From Canna indica (taxonomy: Eukaryota; Streptophyta; Magnoliopsida; Zingiberales; Cannaceae), in assembly GCA_034359265.1 (NCBI GenBank), contig CP136892.1:11208501-11272500 (forward strand): a stretch of DNA of 64,000 bases. The letters run 5' to 3'. The notes below the pieces were generated by a model that searched no databases, had not been told where the DNA came from, and saw only the letters and a program-made list of their open reading frames with translations. The position numbers and the translations under genes are program-made. Position 1 is the stretch's first letter. The number at the start of each line of letters is the position of its first letter. Below, piece after piece: positions 11,836 to 23,631 of the stretch.

Positions 11836-12295
11836 TAAGGTTCCACCCTTAAATTACAACAAGGTCGGAGTACTCTTTTTCCTACATGATGGTTTTTTCC
11901 CACTGGGTTTTTCCCTTGAAAGGTTTTAATGAGGCTCCTCCATGTGTAAGTCGAGCCTAACTCTCAGTGGGACAAGATGTATCTTTTGATATTTCTAAGA
12001 AATCACTCTTTCTATTCTATGTATGACTTCTATGTCTAACGCTCCTACAGTCATTTGCATACTTCGTAGGAGAAGTTTACATGGTCTCACAAGCGGCCCT
12101 TGACCCACGTGATGCGTCGTTCCTCCTCGCCCAGTTCCCCCTTTCCTCAAGCATCACTGAGCACCTAAGCAGTTACGACTTGGTCCCCACCAGTCTCAAC
12201 ACCTCATTCAGTGACCAGAACTTGATCTTCACCAGTCTGGCTCGCCGGCCTCAGTGCCTATCTTGGGCTCATACGCCCCCAACAAGCGTTCTCAC
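11836..12295 (+). repeat. 3' untranslated region and partial LTR of gypsy element 1
   Basis: No coding sequence. The right half (about 12180-12295) matches the reverse complement of about 47010-47130 in the minus-strand gypsy remnant, which belongs to the LTR there. It stops abruptly at about 12295 against copia LTR sequence, so the element lacks a complete 3' LTR. Confidence 0.55.
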
Positions 12296-15200
12296 AATTA
12301 CATGTTCCTATGTAGTCTTTAGAGTCATGTGTCACGTACTTCTATGCATGGGGAAGCATTCATGGAGGTAGGTGAGCAACCAATATAGAATCGATTACTC
12401 CTAGTGAGAGGAGATAATGCTATATGTGTCCTATAAGTGTCGACTCAAGAATCTCTGGTCAGAGTAGATATGAATGTTGGAAAAGGGTTTCTGATATGTC
12501 ATTATTGAGATGATAACTTGGCGGGTGGAATGCATATGAATCGGTATTAAGGTTTGACACTTCTTCCGTACCCTAGCCGACCTCGGGACATTGTAACTTA
12601 GGGATTTAGTTGCACGGTAACTAATCATCAAAGGACGTTTGATCCCCGTAGATTGAACCTCACATTATCCAAGTAGTCATGACACGTTGCTAGGCGTCAA
12701 TCTTGACTTGTGAGTGGAGTTTCTCACGACCACACTAAAGGGGTTTAGTGGAGGCTCGTGAGATTCGAATAGAAGTCGTTCTACCGAATCTAACTCTCCG
12801 TTATGCATAACTCACTGCTAGGTTAGTGTGGGGCCCAATGGATCACACACAATAGGCTAACCTCATAATGGACTTTATGAGATAGAGCTCGCATGCGACA
12901 TTATATGTCTACTAGCATGGACATGCTGCAACTCGATCATGGATCTCATTTATGGATATAATGGGAAAGGTGTTTCCTATAAGAACGAATACGTCATGAA
13001 GGAGTTCCTCGTGTCTCCTATTTTGTAGTGTAGCCCTTATTTTGTAGGGTAATCCTAAAGTCATAGGGTTTGGCACTCGATATTATTTTAAAGAGTTGAT
13101 TAAACTTAATTATGAATTAAGTAATTAATTTACCATTAGACGAGGATTAAGTAATTACCCTAAAGTTTGATTTTGAATCAAAATTGCACTGATGGAAAAA
13201 AAATTATTTTTCCCATGTGCCTACACCTATTAATTAGGAATTGATTTATTTTATAAATCATAAATTAATAGGAAAATGATTTATTTAGATAAATCATTAA
13301 TTAATAGATATTTGATTTATTTGAATAAATCATGGTTCTATTTGAAGGGATGGTAATCGAAAATGCAACGGAAATAACAATTTTTTTTAAAAAAAAGAAA
13401 CCATCCCAAAACAGTGATCTACAATTCAAAGGAAGTAAGTGGCGGCACACCAAGGTGAAGAGAAACGCCTCTCGGGCTTGTGGGAAAACTCGGGGAAGGG
13501 GAGGAAAGTGACTGGCTACCCTAGGAAGAAAAAACTTCTTCCTTTTTGGCTCCTCAAGATGGTGCAAATTTCTCTTTCTTTTCCAAGATGAGCTTCGACC
13601 ACTATATAAAGAAGGGGGGAGGCGGTTACAAGCAAAGACTTGGCCCCTCCCCTTAATTCTATTATTGATTTCCAAAAAAAATTAGGTTTGCCTCCAAAAA
13701 GTAATTTATATTTAATGGTTTCATAATTAATTTGAAATTAATTAAATCTGGTTAAATATAAACTTTAATTTATCTACATAAATTAAAAGTCTATCAATAG
13801 GAATGAGAATTATCTAAATAAATTAGTTTTCTATCATATAGGAATTATATTCATGTAGATAAATTATTCCTATTTTATAGAATCATGATTTATCTAAATA
13901 AACCAATTACCTATAAATCTATGATTTATCTAAATAAATCAATTTCCTATTAATTATGATTTATCTAAATAAATCAAATCCTGAATTAATAGGTTTAGGC
14001 GCATGGGGAAAATTAAATTTCCCTCCCTGAATTTTTGATTTCAAAAATCAAATTAATTATGTTTAATTATTAATTAAATATATTCCCGATTTATGGTTAA
14101 TTAATTTCTTAATTCATAATTAAGATTTAATCAACCATATAAGATAGTACTGCATGCAAAACTCTAGGACTTTAGGGTTATCCTACAAAATAGGGCCGGG
14201 GTACCCTACAAATTAGGGTTTTCAAGGAACTCTTTCCTCGTACATTCGTTCTTATAAAAAACATCTTTCCTTTCTTATCTGTAAACGAGATCCGTGATCG
14301 AGTTGCAGTATATCCATGCTAGTAGACATATAGTGCCGCATACGAGCTCTATCTCAAAAAGTCCATTACGAGGTTAGCCTATTGTATGTGACCCATTGGG
14401 CCCCGCACTAAGTCAGTTGTGAGTTATGCAAAATAGAGAGTCGAATCCAATAAAATATCTTCTATTCTAATCCCATGAGTCCACTAAACCTCATTTAGTG
14501 TGATCATGTGTGACTCTAGTCACAAGTCAAGATTGACGTCTAGCAATGTGTCATGACTGCCTGGATAGTGTGAGATTCAATCGATAGGGATCGAATGTCA
14601 TTCGGCAATTAGTTACCCTACAACTAAGTCTCTCAATTACAATGTCCCAAATATGGCGAGGGTACAGAAGAAATATCAAACCCTAATACCCATTCATATG
14701 TATTTTGCCTACCACCGTCGTCTCAATAATGACATGTCAGAAACCCTTTTTCGACATAAGACAATATCTCCTATCACTAGGAGTAGCTGATTCCATATTG
14801 GTTGCTCACTTACCTCTATGAATGCTTTCCCATGCCCAGAGGTATCCGACACATGACACTGATGGCCATGTAAGGATAAGTCCAAAGTAATGGGTCGACA
14901 CTCACAAGGTAACCACGACAACCTCAGGTTCAAGGACTGCTTACACCTACTATCACCCGAAGAACATCATATTGACACTCATGTAAGGATTTCATTCAGT
15001 GTTCCTCATGTATGTCCGTTCAGTGAACTCAGTCCCTAATGAACACCTGCACTTGTACATTAAATGATGACTCATAGGTAATTATGAGATCAGCTACCTC
15101 TTATCATATAAGACATGTATCAAGTGCACTAGTCTATCCAGAATCATCAATATATCCCCTAATCGGTGATCCTACAACTAGGAACATTTAGAACATGTGC

Positions 15201-16170
15201 ATCTGGATTACAAGTCTCACTGGCATAATCTCATCATGGCCTTGGAATCAATTGCCCAAATTCATAGGGTTCATCACAACAAAATATAGATGCAACATAT
15301 GGTGAAAAGTTGTCTCATATTATTTATTAACAAAATATAGTTCCCTACACATCAACATGTGATTGGCTCAAGGACATTATTTCTTTCACTATTGATTAAT
15401 AGGAATTTGATTTATCTCATCCCTATGTTTAGGTGATTGGTTTTTGTAGATAAATATAATTCCTATTAATAGGTATTTAATTTATGTAGATAAATTATTA
15501 TTCTATTTAATTAGTTTTTGATTTATTTTGAATAAATTATAAAATTATTAAATATGAAAATTAAAAAGATGCAAACCCCGGATTTTTGAAATCCGGGGTG
15601 AGTTCAAAGTTGAACTCAAGTGGCTGGCCCCCCTTTTCTCTCATGTGGCCACACCCTTTAAAGGGTTTAAAGGGTGGCCGAACTAAAAAAAAAGAGACAG
15701 AATGAGAGAGGGAATAGAAGAAAGAAAAGATTGTGAATCTTGTGCCGCCGCCTTCACCTTCTTGGAGGAGTCGAAGAGGACAACGAGGTATCTTCATCTC
15801 TTCTCTCTTGTTTTGGAGTTTTCTCATCCCCTCTCCTTCTCTTTTTGGTGCCCGGTTCTTGGTGGAAGGGCTGACCTTGCCTTTGTACATTTTGGGGTTG
15901 AGAAAGCTTCATGTTGGGCCACAATGAGCCCCGATGTTCACTGCCCTTTTGTTGCGAGGTGCTTGGTGTGGACTTACGTTGGAGGACGTGCACATGTGCA
16001 TCTCAAAATGGGAATAGGATCAGCTATACCAACCGCGGTTTGAGGAATATATTCTCATTCTTCTCCTATATTGAATTCCTTAATATTACTAAAGTAGATC
16101 GTTGTTTTCGGGATGGTTTGAATTTTTTAAATTGCTATTTCCGCTTCATTTTCTATTCCCATCCCAATAG
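12296..16170 (+). repeat. 5' LTR of copia family A copy 2, split by an inverted solo LTR
   Basis: 12369-13342 aligns with the reverse complement of about 45250-46110, and 15394-16170 with the reverse complement of the remaining LTR near 44396-45200. The two halves are separated by the solo LTR at 13343-15388. The first 5' part of the LTR is missing. The U3 part contains many AT-rich repeats (13255-13335, 15400-15545) built on the near-palindrome GATTTATTTAGATAAATC, and three hairpins at about 15575-15680, including CCCCGGATTT with its complement. Confidence 0.75.
13343..15388 (-). repeat. Copia family A solo LTR, inverted (TSD CTATT)
   Basis: On the minus strand it begins TGAAAGAAATAATG and ends CATCCCTTCA, flanked by CTATT at 13338-13342 and 15389-15393. 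It is the same LTR family as its host but in the opposite direction, and as the LTR at 44396-46628. No internal sequence is present. AT-rich repeats of the TTTATCTAAATAAA type occupy about 13770-13985. Its right half and the left half of the host LTR form a large inverted repeat. Confidence 0.85.
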
Positions 16171-16182
16171 TGGTATCAGAGC
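16171..16182 (+). promoter_or_regulatory. Copia primer binding site (initiator tRNA-Met)
   Basis: TGGTATCAGAGC is the standard plant copia primer site, complementary to the 3' end of initiator tRNA-Met. It lies directly after the LTR end and fixes the plus orientation of copia copy 2. Confidence 0.9.
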
Positions 16183-17602
16183 TAGTTTTAGCAATTTTTG
16201 GGAATTTTTATTGTGTGTTATTATTGTGTTTACGAACTGTTCGCTCCCTAAACGTCATGTGCCCCTGTTTTTGTTTTCAGAGGTTCTTGAGTCGTTCTCT
16301 TGGCTCCACGTTCATCCGATGAATCGCGGTGGTATCCTGTTGTCCAAACTTGTCTTGGACAAATTTCGAACTCAAGAGACCCATGGGTTCATAGTTGAAC
16401 AGTCCCGAAAATCAAAAATTTTAGCATGTATTGTTTGGACCGTTTTGGGTTGAAACGTAACCCGATTAGAGCATTTTTAGATTTTTCTTTTTTCCTTTCC
16501 TTTTCTTATTTGTTAAGATGGATGAAAGGATGACTATGGATGAGTCCTATGTGCATGTGATTGTGTGTAAAACGTGGTTGTGTTGATTACTTGTAAATTT
16601 ATAAAATTCCAGCACTATAACTTTTAAATAGGGCATGCGTACCCCTGCCTTCCTCTTGAGAATTCTGATTATAATTCACCTATTCCTCTCCTTAAACCTT
16701 TCCCCTATGGTTGTTTGGTGTCTTCTTCTTTTAGTTTTGTAAAATTATAAGTTTAGGGGCAAATTCGCGACGAGCACGCTTGTTGCCCTGTTTTGGTGCA
16801 CGCACGGAGAGGAGGTGTTCGGCACCATATTGATGACGACTTGATCCCTGGGAAGACACTGATGGAACTGACAAACTAGAAGGTTGTTTTGGGCAGCGCC
16901 TTGGCGAGACGGAGCTCCCTAAAAACCCTAAGATGATGACCTTGGTTCGCTCGGTGGCATTCATAATGATCCTTATTTACTTTATGCATTTATTTATTGC
17001 TTTTGGTTCAATTGTTGATAGCTTAGATAGTTTTAATTGCATAAATAATCCCTCCATTAATATTGAGTCCGAATGACTAAAGTATTTAGAATACTGGTCA
17101 TGTCTTTCATCGTTTTGGGGTACAAATGTGTCTATTGTCACAATTGGTTTGTTGTGCAAACACAAGGCCTTTTGTGTTGATAGACATGTTGCACCTCATA
17201 TGGCATATACCCTTGTGTATCTACTATTGGTTTGAATGTGACTTACCTTGTTGAGCAAACTCAAGGATGATTGTTTTCTCGTTGGAGTATACGAACGATG
17301 GGTCCTACTCAACTAGGACTCATTGGTTTATTGTGCAAACACAAGGCCATGGTTCCCCTAAAGGCAAAAACTTGATGGAAGTCACATAGCGATGTGAACG
17401 CTAAAAAGTTGCCTACCCATGGACCTATTAGGGTTTGTCGTGTTAAATGCAAGACTCGAGTAGGATAAGTAGGGTTCTATCTTCCCCCATGGAAGTCTAC
17501 CAACGAGGGCTTCCCTCTTCCCAACAGGAGGGTTATTTGAGAACCGTGAAAATGAGTGGGAGACATGATTAATTAAAATACCTCAATAATCATGCATGTA
17601 GA
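16183..17602 (+). other. Long untranslated leader of copia family A, copy 2
   Basis: About 1.4 kb without a convincing open frame, aligned along its length with 182-1632 and the reverse complement of 42950-44395. Short open frames such as 15911-16453 run across the LTR-leader junction and are not shared. A repeated unit around TTGTGCAAACACAAGGC occurs at about 17152-17170 and 17333-17349. Confidence 0.65.
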
Positions 17603-18445
17603 ATGGTAGCTTATGTATGTCTTTCATTTCCTTGTAGCATTTCATCGTCACCGTGTCATCTACACAGTCGATACGTAGCATTCTTGATGCGAATAAACTC
17701 ACTGGACCTAACTATGTCAATTGGCTGCGAAACCTAATGATTGTCCTCACCTAAGAGAGACTTTCCTATATTCTTGATAACTGGCCACCGGATACCCCTT
17801 CCCAAAGGGCTACCGAGGAAGTAAGGGCCACTTACAACAAGTGGCAAGATGACAGCACTCCTGTTCAGTGTATTATGCTCGTCTCTATGTCCGATGTGTT
17901 GCAACGACAACATGAAAAGATGGACGCTAGGGCCATCCTCTCTCACCTCAAGGAGTTGTATGGTGAAGAGAGCCAGAGACTACTAGGTTTGAACTGTCAA
18001 AACAACTCTTCTAGGCCAAGATGATGGCATGGACCCTACTGAAACCCATGTCCACAAACTAATCGATTTGATCAAGAGGTTAGAGAAATTGGGCGTAAAA
18101 ATTGATAAAGGGCTAAGTCAGGACTTAATACTCCAATCCCTCTCAGGATCATTTTCACAGTTTATCATTAACTACCACATAAATAAGCTGGATGCCTCGC
18201 TTTCCAAGCTCCTTAATATCTTGAAATTTGCTGAGTCCCACCTTCTGAAGGACAATGACAAAGTCTTGTTAGTGGGTAGTGCCCCTAAAAAAGCAAAGAA
18301 GCGCTCTGTTAAGAACAAAGCTGTGGAACCTAAGAAGGATATCAAGAAGAAAAGGAATACGTCTCCTAAGGGCACTTGTTTCCATTGTGGTAAAGATGAC
18401 CACTGGAAGCGCAACTACAAAAAGTATATTATAGAGGTAAAGTAG
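17603..18445 (+). pseudogene. Copia family A gag remnant, copy 2
   Basis: The start MVAYVCLSF matches the start of the minus-strand copy at 42949. Gag reads LTGPNYVNWLRNLMIVLT, a stop, then SYILDNWPPDTPSQ, KWQDD, and QRQHEKMDARAILSHLKELY, with a frameshift near 17980 before 18029-18445, which is open. The C-terminal zinc knuckle reads CFHCGKDDHWKRNYKKY; the last Cys of the CX2CX4HX4C motif is Asn. Gag would pack the element RNA. Stops, a frameshift and the lost Cys make it non-functional. Confidence 0.8.
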
Positions 18446-18479
18446 AAGAGGGCTTCTGAAGCCCCCTCCGCAGGTGCGT

Positions 18480-19445
18480 TTGTTATTAAAATAAATTTAT
18501 CAGTACAAAATTCTACTATATGGGTATTGGATACCAGTTGTGGTTCTCATATTTGCAATTCGTTGCAGAGGTTGAGAATAAGTACAATGCTGAACAAAGG
18601 CGACTACGACTTCCGGGTAGGCAATGGTGCAAGAGTTACAACTTTAGTCGTAGGAACCTATTGTTTGTGTCTGCCATATGGCAAGACCATTAAATTGAAC
18701 AATTGTTATTAAGTTCTAATTTTAATAAAGAACATTATTTCTATTCCCTTGTTGCCACATATATCATTCTGATGAAATATATGGAACTGGACACATTTCG
18801 AATGGTTTAATGGTTCTAGATGTAACTGATAATGTTTTTCATATTGGACAAACGCACAAGTGGAAAAAAGACAATCTGAACCTCACATATCTTTGGCACT
18901 TGAGACTAGGTCATATTAGTGAGAATCGGATCAACAAGTTGTATAAAGACGGGTTGTTTAACCTATTCGATTTTAAGTCAATGTCAACTTATGAATCATG
19001 TCTCAAAGGAAAATTGACCAAGTCTCCCTTCACTGGGTGTAGTGAGAGGGCTACTGAGTTGTTAGAGTTAGTCCACACAGACAATGTATTCGTACTTCAT
19101 CACGTTCACAAACGATGTATCGAGATATGGATATATGTCTACCTATTGAGAAACAAGTAGGGAAAAGTATTAAAACCCTTCGATCAGATCGAGGTGGTGA
19201 GTACTTATCCACTGACTTTCTAAATTATCTCAAAGACAATGAGATTGTCTCCGAATGAACCCCTCCAGGCACAACACAACATAATGGAGTGTTTGAAATG
19301 AGGAATCACACATTATTAGACATGATGTGGTCCATGCTTTGCTTTACTGATCTCCCGATTTCTTTTTGGGGATATGCGCTTGAAACAACCATCTACCTTT
19401 TGAATAGGGCTCCCACAAAGTCTATCTCTGATACGCTATATCAAG
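18480..19445 (+). pseudogene. Copia family A protease and integrase remnant, copy 2
   Basis: The protease stretch reads TIWVLDTSCGSHICNSLQRL; the usual DTG of the active site is DTS. Integrase follows with the HHCC-type region LWHLRLGHISENRINKLYK and TYESCLKGKLTKSPF (18880-19060), ELVHTD, then after a frameshift RSDRGGEYLSTDFLNYL, TPPGTTQHNGVFEMRNHTLL and SFWGYALETTIYLLNRAPTK. The sequence stops matching copia at about 19445, where Sirevirus RT sequence begins, so RT and RNase H of this element are lost. Confidence 0.8.
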
Positions 19446-20266
19446 AAGAAAGGGAAGACGTTTCATAAGAGCACCTGAAGAAGGCAAGAATGTTGATCTT
19501 AGTCTTTACATAAGCATGATTGACAGTCTGTTATATTTGACAACTAGTAGACCTGATTTAAGTTTCAGTGTGGGATTATGTGCTAGATATCAGGCTAATC
19601 CAAAGGAGTCTCATCTTCAGGCAGTTAAAAGAATTCTAAAATATGTTCAAGGTACTCTGGATTTTGGACTTTTGTATTCTATTAAATCTAATCCATGTCT
19701 TGTAGGGTTTATTGATTCAGATTGGGCCGTAAATATTGATTACAAAAAAAGTACTACAGGTGAATATTTTTATATTTGTTATGTCCAGGTATTTTTTTTT
19801 TAAAATAGAATAAAATAAAAATAGATGGGTGTAGAGGTGGCAGGTGGCAGGTGGAGGAGAGGTGGTGTTGATGTTGAGGAGTTTTAAAAGAGGGAAGCTG
19901 TGAGTTGAGGTTGAGAAGAGAAGAAGAGGAGGAAGGAGATGCTGCAGGCGGAGGAGGAGTCGGCGTGTGTCGCCGGTGGAGCTCGTCGTCGCCAGAATCG
20001 CGGAATCGAGGTAGGAGATCTCTCCATTCTCCTTTACTTCCGTATTTGTTTTTCGACGACGTCGACGAGGCGAGGATCAGCCGAGCCTGAATGGTGGAGA
20101 TCGGCCACGCCGTGGGCGGCCATGTCGTGCGCAGGCCGGCGGCCACCATTCGGTGGGAGGTGGGTTGGATCGGTCGTGGAGGTCGAGGAGAGGGCGAGGG
20201 TCGTGGAGTCGCCGGTCGGGCGACGGATAGGCGGCTGGCCGAGAGGAGGAGATGGGTCTGCGGGTG

Positions 20267-20270
<4 letters not shown>

Positions 20271-20303
<33 letters not shown>
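20271..20303. repeat. GA microsatellite
   Basis: An almost perfect run of GA dinucleotides within the solo LTR. It produces artefactual open frames on both strands with Arg-Glu or Ser-Leu runs. Confidence 0.9.
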
Positions 20304-20309
<6 letters not shown>

Positions 20310-20559
20310 TTTGGGTGTCCCGCCGGCGCCGGGAGCCGCGGGAGAGGCCGGGGGGGCCGACCGGGGTGATCGCCGACGGCCGGGAGGGCCGGCCAGCATG
20401 ATTTCGAGCGGAGCAGGGAGGCAGTGTCGGGCAGGGGCGAAGAGAAGAGGGAGAAGAGTGAAAGAGAGGGAGAGGATTATTTAATTTAATAAATTGGGTG
20501 TTTAAATAAAAGAGCTGTGTCGCATGAAATGAGACTGATTTATGAATTATTGAGGTATT

Positions 20560-21195
20560 TTTATAGTTGATCGTAGAGTTGTCGGATCGAGTTGAGATGA
20601 ATACCAAAGTTGTAAATTTTCGTGTGCTAAATGCGATGGTGGTGTCGGATTTCAGATTGGAGATCATTTTGTATGATTTTGATATATTTCGGTATTTTAA
20701 TATTGTTTAGTAAGTTAGTGATATAGTTGTGTTTGAAATTTATTTATTTGGTGGGCCCCAAGTTGTCAGTTAAAGTTGAGGTGAATAGAAATATCGATCA
20801 TTTTCACGTGCTGAACGCGATGGTGGTATCAGATTTCAGATTGGAGATAGTTTGATATGATTTTGATATATTTTGGTATTTTGTTATTGTTTATTAAGTG
20901 GGTGATAGTTGTGTTTGAAATTAATTTATTTGGTGGATCCAGAGTTGTCGGTTGAAGTAGAGGTGAATAGCAATTTTGATTATTTTTGCGTGTTGAATGC
21001 GATGGTAGTGTCAAATTTCAGATTGGAGATCGTTTGGTATGATTTTGATATTATTTCAGTATTCTGCCGTTGTTTAGTAAGTGGGTGAAAATTATGTTTG
21101 AAATTAATTTAGTTGGTGGGCCCCAAGTTGTCAGTTGTAGTTGAGGTGAATAACAATCTTGATCATTTTTGCGTGCTGAACGCAATGGTGGGGTT
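20560..21195 (+). repeat. Tandem repeat of about 183 bp, 3.5 copies
   Basis: The phrase GTGCTGAACGCGATGGTGG and its variants recur at 20624, 20808, 20990 and 21173, giving periods of 184, 182 and 183 bp. Each unit also contains CAGATTTGAGATT-like and GTGGGCCCCAAGTTGTCAG segments. The array lies inside the solo LTR. Confidence 0.85.
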
Positions 21196-21326
21196 GGTTT
21201 TCTGAGAAAATATTGTTAGGATATTCTTTCAGGTTGTTAGTTGTTGAGATTGTCGATGTGTTTAAATAATATTAAATTATTAGTTTGAGAATTTAGTTGA
21301 TTGATTGGTGTGAAATAATTATGTTT

Positions 21327-21400
21327 GGAGAGTGGGTTGAGCATGGGTGTTTGGAGAGTGGCTTGAGCATGGGTGTTTGGAGAGTGGGTTGAGCATTAGT
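21327..21400 (+). repeat. 26-bp tandem triplicate
   Basis: GTTTGGAGAGTGGGTTGAGC occurs three times, 26 bp apart, inside the solo LTR. Confidence 0.85.
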
Positions 21401-21904
21401 TGAGCCTGCAAGTCTGTTGTTGATTTGTCGTCGGAGATAAATTTCGGAAATACCTTTGCTTCCGTTGTTTTATTTGCTTCTTAAAATTTATTGAACTCCT
21501 GTTGCACATTATTGTTGGACATGCCATGTAGAGAAATTGCATGTGTTGCATTTTATTGTTGCTTATTGGTGTTTATTCTTGATCATAGTATGTTATGCTA
21601 ATCCTTTGGTGCATTAGATTAGTCACCGTATGCATAGTATCATGTTGTTATATTTGGTATTGTTTACTTGTTGAGCATATTATTATCCTGTTGATCATGT
21701 CATAATCACTTGGAGTTGTTGCTATTTTGTTGATCATAGTGATATACCTTGTTGCACTCTTGGAGTCGAGTTGCATGATTGTTATCGATCTAGAGGCTAC
21801 GGCCTTGGAGAGGACTTCGGTCCAGGACCATTTCAGTGTGGTACCCCCCAAGGGATGGGAGAAGGTATGGATATTGACTAGTCACTTTGGGTACCTTCGG
21901 GTGT

Positions 21905-22015
21905 GGGGATGTCGGATATGACGTCCGTTGGGCTACCTGCTTGGTAGGGGTAGTCGTGGGGATGTCGAATACGCCGTCCGTCGGGCTACCTACTTGGTGG
22001 GGGTAGTCGTATCAC
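21905..22015 (+). repeat. Tandem duplicate of about 53-59 bp
   Basis: The segment GTGGGGATGTCGGATATGAC with its continuation to GGTAGTCGT occurs twice in direct order, with a few substitutions, inside the solo LTR. Confidence 0.75.
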
Positions 22016-23010
22016 CGTTAGAGCGGACGGTTGATACCACTCTGCAGGTGTTAGAGTGCGGGGTTTTTACCCAATGGTCCACATGCTTGATGATTCAGTT
22101 GATGTTGTTTAGGAGTAGGTAAGGAGTATTTGTTGTATTTATTGTCTATGATTGCCTTTTAGGCCATGTTGTTATGCATTGTTGAGTTGACACTTGATAC
22201 TTGTTGATCATATTGTGATTCTCCTACTCAGCACTCGCTGATCTCCGTTGTTTTTGCTTCAGACTTGCAGGGGTGAGAGGCCGATCTGTAGATCGAGGTG
22301 TAGATAGTTTTTAGTCAGCTAGTAGTCAGTCGTAGATGTGGAGCTCTGATGGCGACTGCTTTCGTATTTTGTTTCATTTTGTCGCCTTATATGCTAATCA
22401 TTGACATTGTTATTTTGGAGTTATAATTTGTAGATCTATTTTATATTTTGATAATTGTATTTGATCGGACTTATAGATTGTAATTGTTGGTTTTAATGTT
22501 GTTGTTTTATTTTATATTATGATTCGTGGCTTTTCCTTCCGCTGCGTGGTGTTCGAGTCGCCGTCGCGTCTCAGGTCGGGGCCGGGGCGCGACAATATTG
22601 GGTCAAATATGGTGGCTTAGTTGAGTAAGAAACAAAATTCTATCTCTCTTTCATCTGCAGAGATTGAATTGAATATTTGGCAGCATGCAGTTGCAGTACA
22701 CAATTGATTTGGAGAAAAATATGTTGTTAGACTAAGGTTTCAAACATGATGAAATGATATTGTAATACAAGTGTCATCAACATCTCAAAGAATCCAATTA
22801 TGCATTCTCGTATAAAACATATTGATATTTGGTTTCAGTACATCAAAGAACTGGTTGAAAGAAATGAGTTACGACTGGAATATATTTCTACAGATAGACA
22901 AGTTGCTGATATTTTCACAAAAGCTTTGGATGGAGGTAGATTTGAGCAGTTAAGATCTGCTATGAGATTGTGTGTTATGTGACATAATTTTACATTAAAA
23001 ACAGGGGGGA

Positions 23011-23631
23011 ATTGGAAAGATTTTTAAGTTACTAACCTTTATTTACTCTCTTCAGTTATCTTATTCATGGCTAATGAAGTTCTCCCCTTGAGCATTTATT
23101 TCTCTTAATCAAGCCAGGATTTGGAAAGGCTCAGAGTAATTATTCATTTGATCAAGCCTTTTATTGAAGACCCTCAAGTTTGGCCTCTTTTATGAAAACC
23201 CGATGAAGTAACCCCCAATTGTTCAAGTCTCGGCGCTGGAATCCCTTTCAAATCCCTGAAGTTGTAAGTGAAGCCACTCTTCTCCACTCCTTGCCCCCTT
23301 GTTTGCATTCTTAATTCTTGTTACGAATGAAGCAAGCCAAGTCTCCTGTGGGCAAATAGAAGAAAGGGTTTGTAGGGAAGGTGTACGCAAAAACTACAAA
23401 GGGAATGCCATCTTCCAAACCAGATGAAATGGTCGAATCGCCCCCAAATCCTATGCCAGTTGAAGAAGCACCTTCTCCTCCTCCATCTCAAGGTCACAAA
23501 ATGAGGGTCAAATGTGGAAGGCGTCCTGATCATCCTCCACGAAGGAGCAGCCGAGGTATGCCATTTGTGTCCCCTAATCCTCAATCTAGGGTTTCAATTT
23601 CGCAGGGCGGAGAATTCTACGGGGGAGAGTT
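23011..23631 (+). pseudogene. Sirevirus 1 spacer and first part of a downstream (env-position) ORF
   Basis: Between RNase H and the CACTA-like insertion lies 300 bp of non-coding sequence, then a frame from about 23325 rich in Pro and Ser, with MPSSKPDEMVESPPNPMPVE and RRPDHPPRRSSRGMPFVSPN. Sirevirus elements often have an extra ORF after pol, so the position fits. The insertion at 23632 interrupts it; the continuing part resumes at 30536. I see no transmembrane segment in this part. Confidence 0.55.

Larger units (their letters stand above)
1633..12295 (+). mobile_element. Decayed Tat-like Ty3/gypsy retrotransposon 1
   Basis: The order of parts is partial LTR, primer site, gag, protease, reverse transcriptase, RNase H, integrase and 3' region, all on the plus strand. 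That order (integrase after RNase H) and the protease motif DQGSSADV are typical of plant Ty3/gypsy; a second RNase H-like segment before integrase suggests the Tat lineage. Every domain carries stops or frameshifts, so the element is dead. Two Sirevirus-type solo LTRs interrupt it, one after gag and one inside integrase. A related remnant lies on the minus strand at 46634-48725. Confidence 0.8.
19777..22594 (+). repeat. 2.8-kb solo LTR (TSD ATATT)
   Basis: It starts TGTTATGTCCAGG, ends GGCGCGACA and is flanked by ATATT at 19772-19776 and 22595-22599, inside RNase H. The TGTTATGTCC start and GCGCGACA end are of the type seen in some plant gypsy LTRs, but no internal sequence is present to prove the superfamily. 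It contains a GA microsatellite (about 20271-20303), a 183-bp tandem repeat (20560-21195), a 26-bp triplicate (21327-21400) and a 59-bp duplicate (about 21905-22015). GC content is high at 19900-20460 and at the right end. Confidence 0.85.
19446..23010 (+). pseudogene. Sirevirus 1 RT end and RNase H, split by a solo LTR
   Basis: 19460-19776 reads MIDSLLYLTTSRPDLSFSVG, ARYQANPKESHLQAVKRILK and CLVGFIDSDWAVNIDYKKST, the standard end of RT and start of RNase H in copia elements. After the solo LTR (19777-22594) it continues at about 22600, and 22800-22982 reads HSRIKHIDIW and STDRQVADIFTKALDGGRFE, the end of RNase H. The start of pol, gag and the 5' LTR are missing. The gap and several stops (22620-22790) make it non-functional. 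It belongs with the ORF at 23320-32300 and the LTR at 40413-41105. Confidence 0.8.

Noticed and set aside
15561..16453. Open frames of 109-180 codons across the copia LTR and leader
   Set aside because: They are not conserved in the other copies of the LTR and leader, and they cross the primer binding site.
19905..20667. Overlapping open frames on both strands, up to 196 codons
   Set aside because: They run through the GA microsatellite and GC-rich part of a solo LTR, with low-complexity products on both strands. No family is recognisable.
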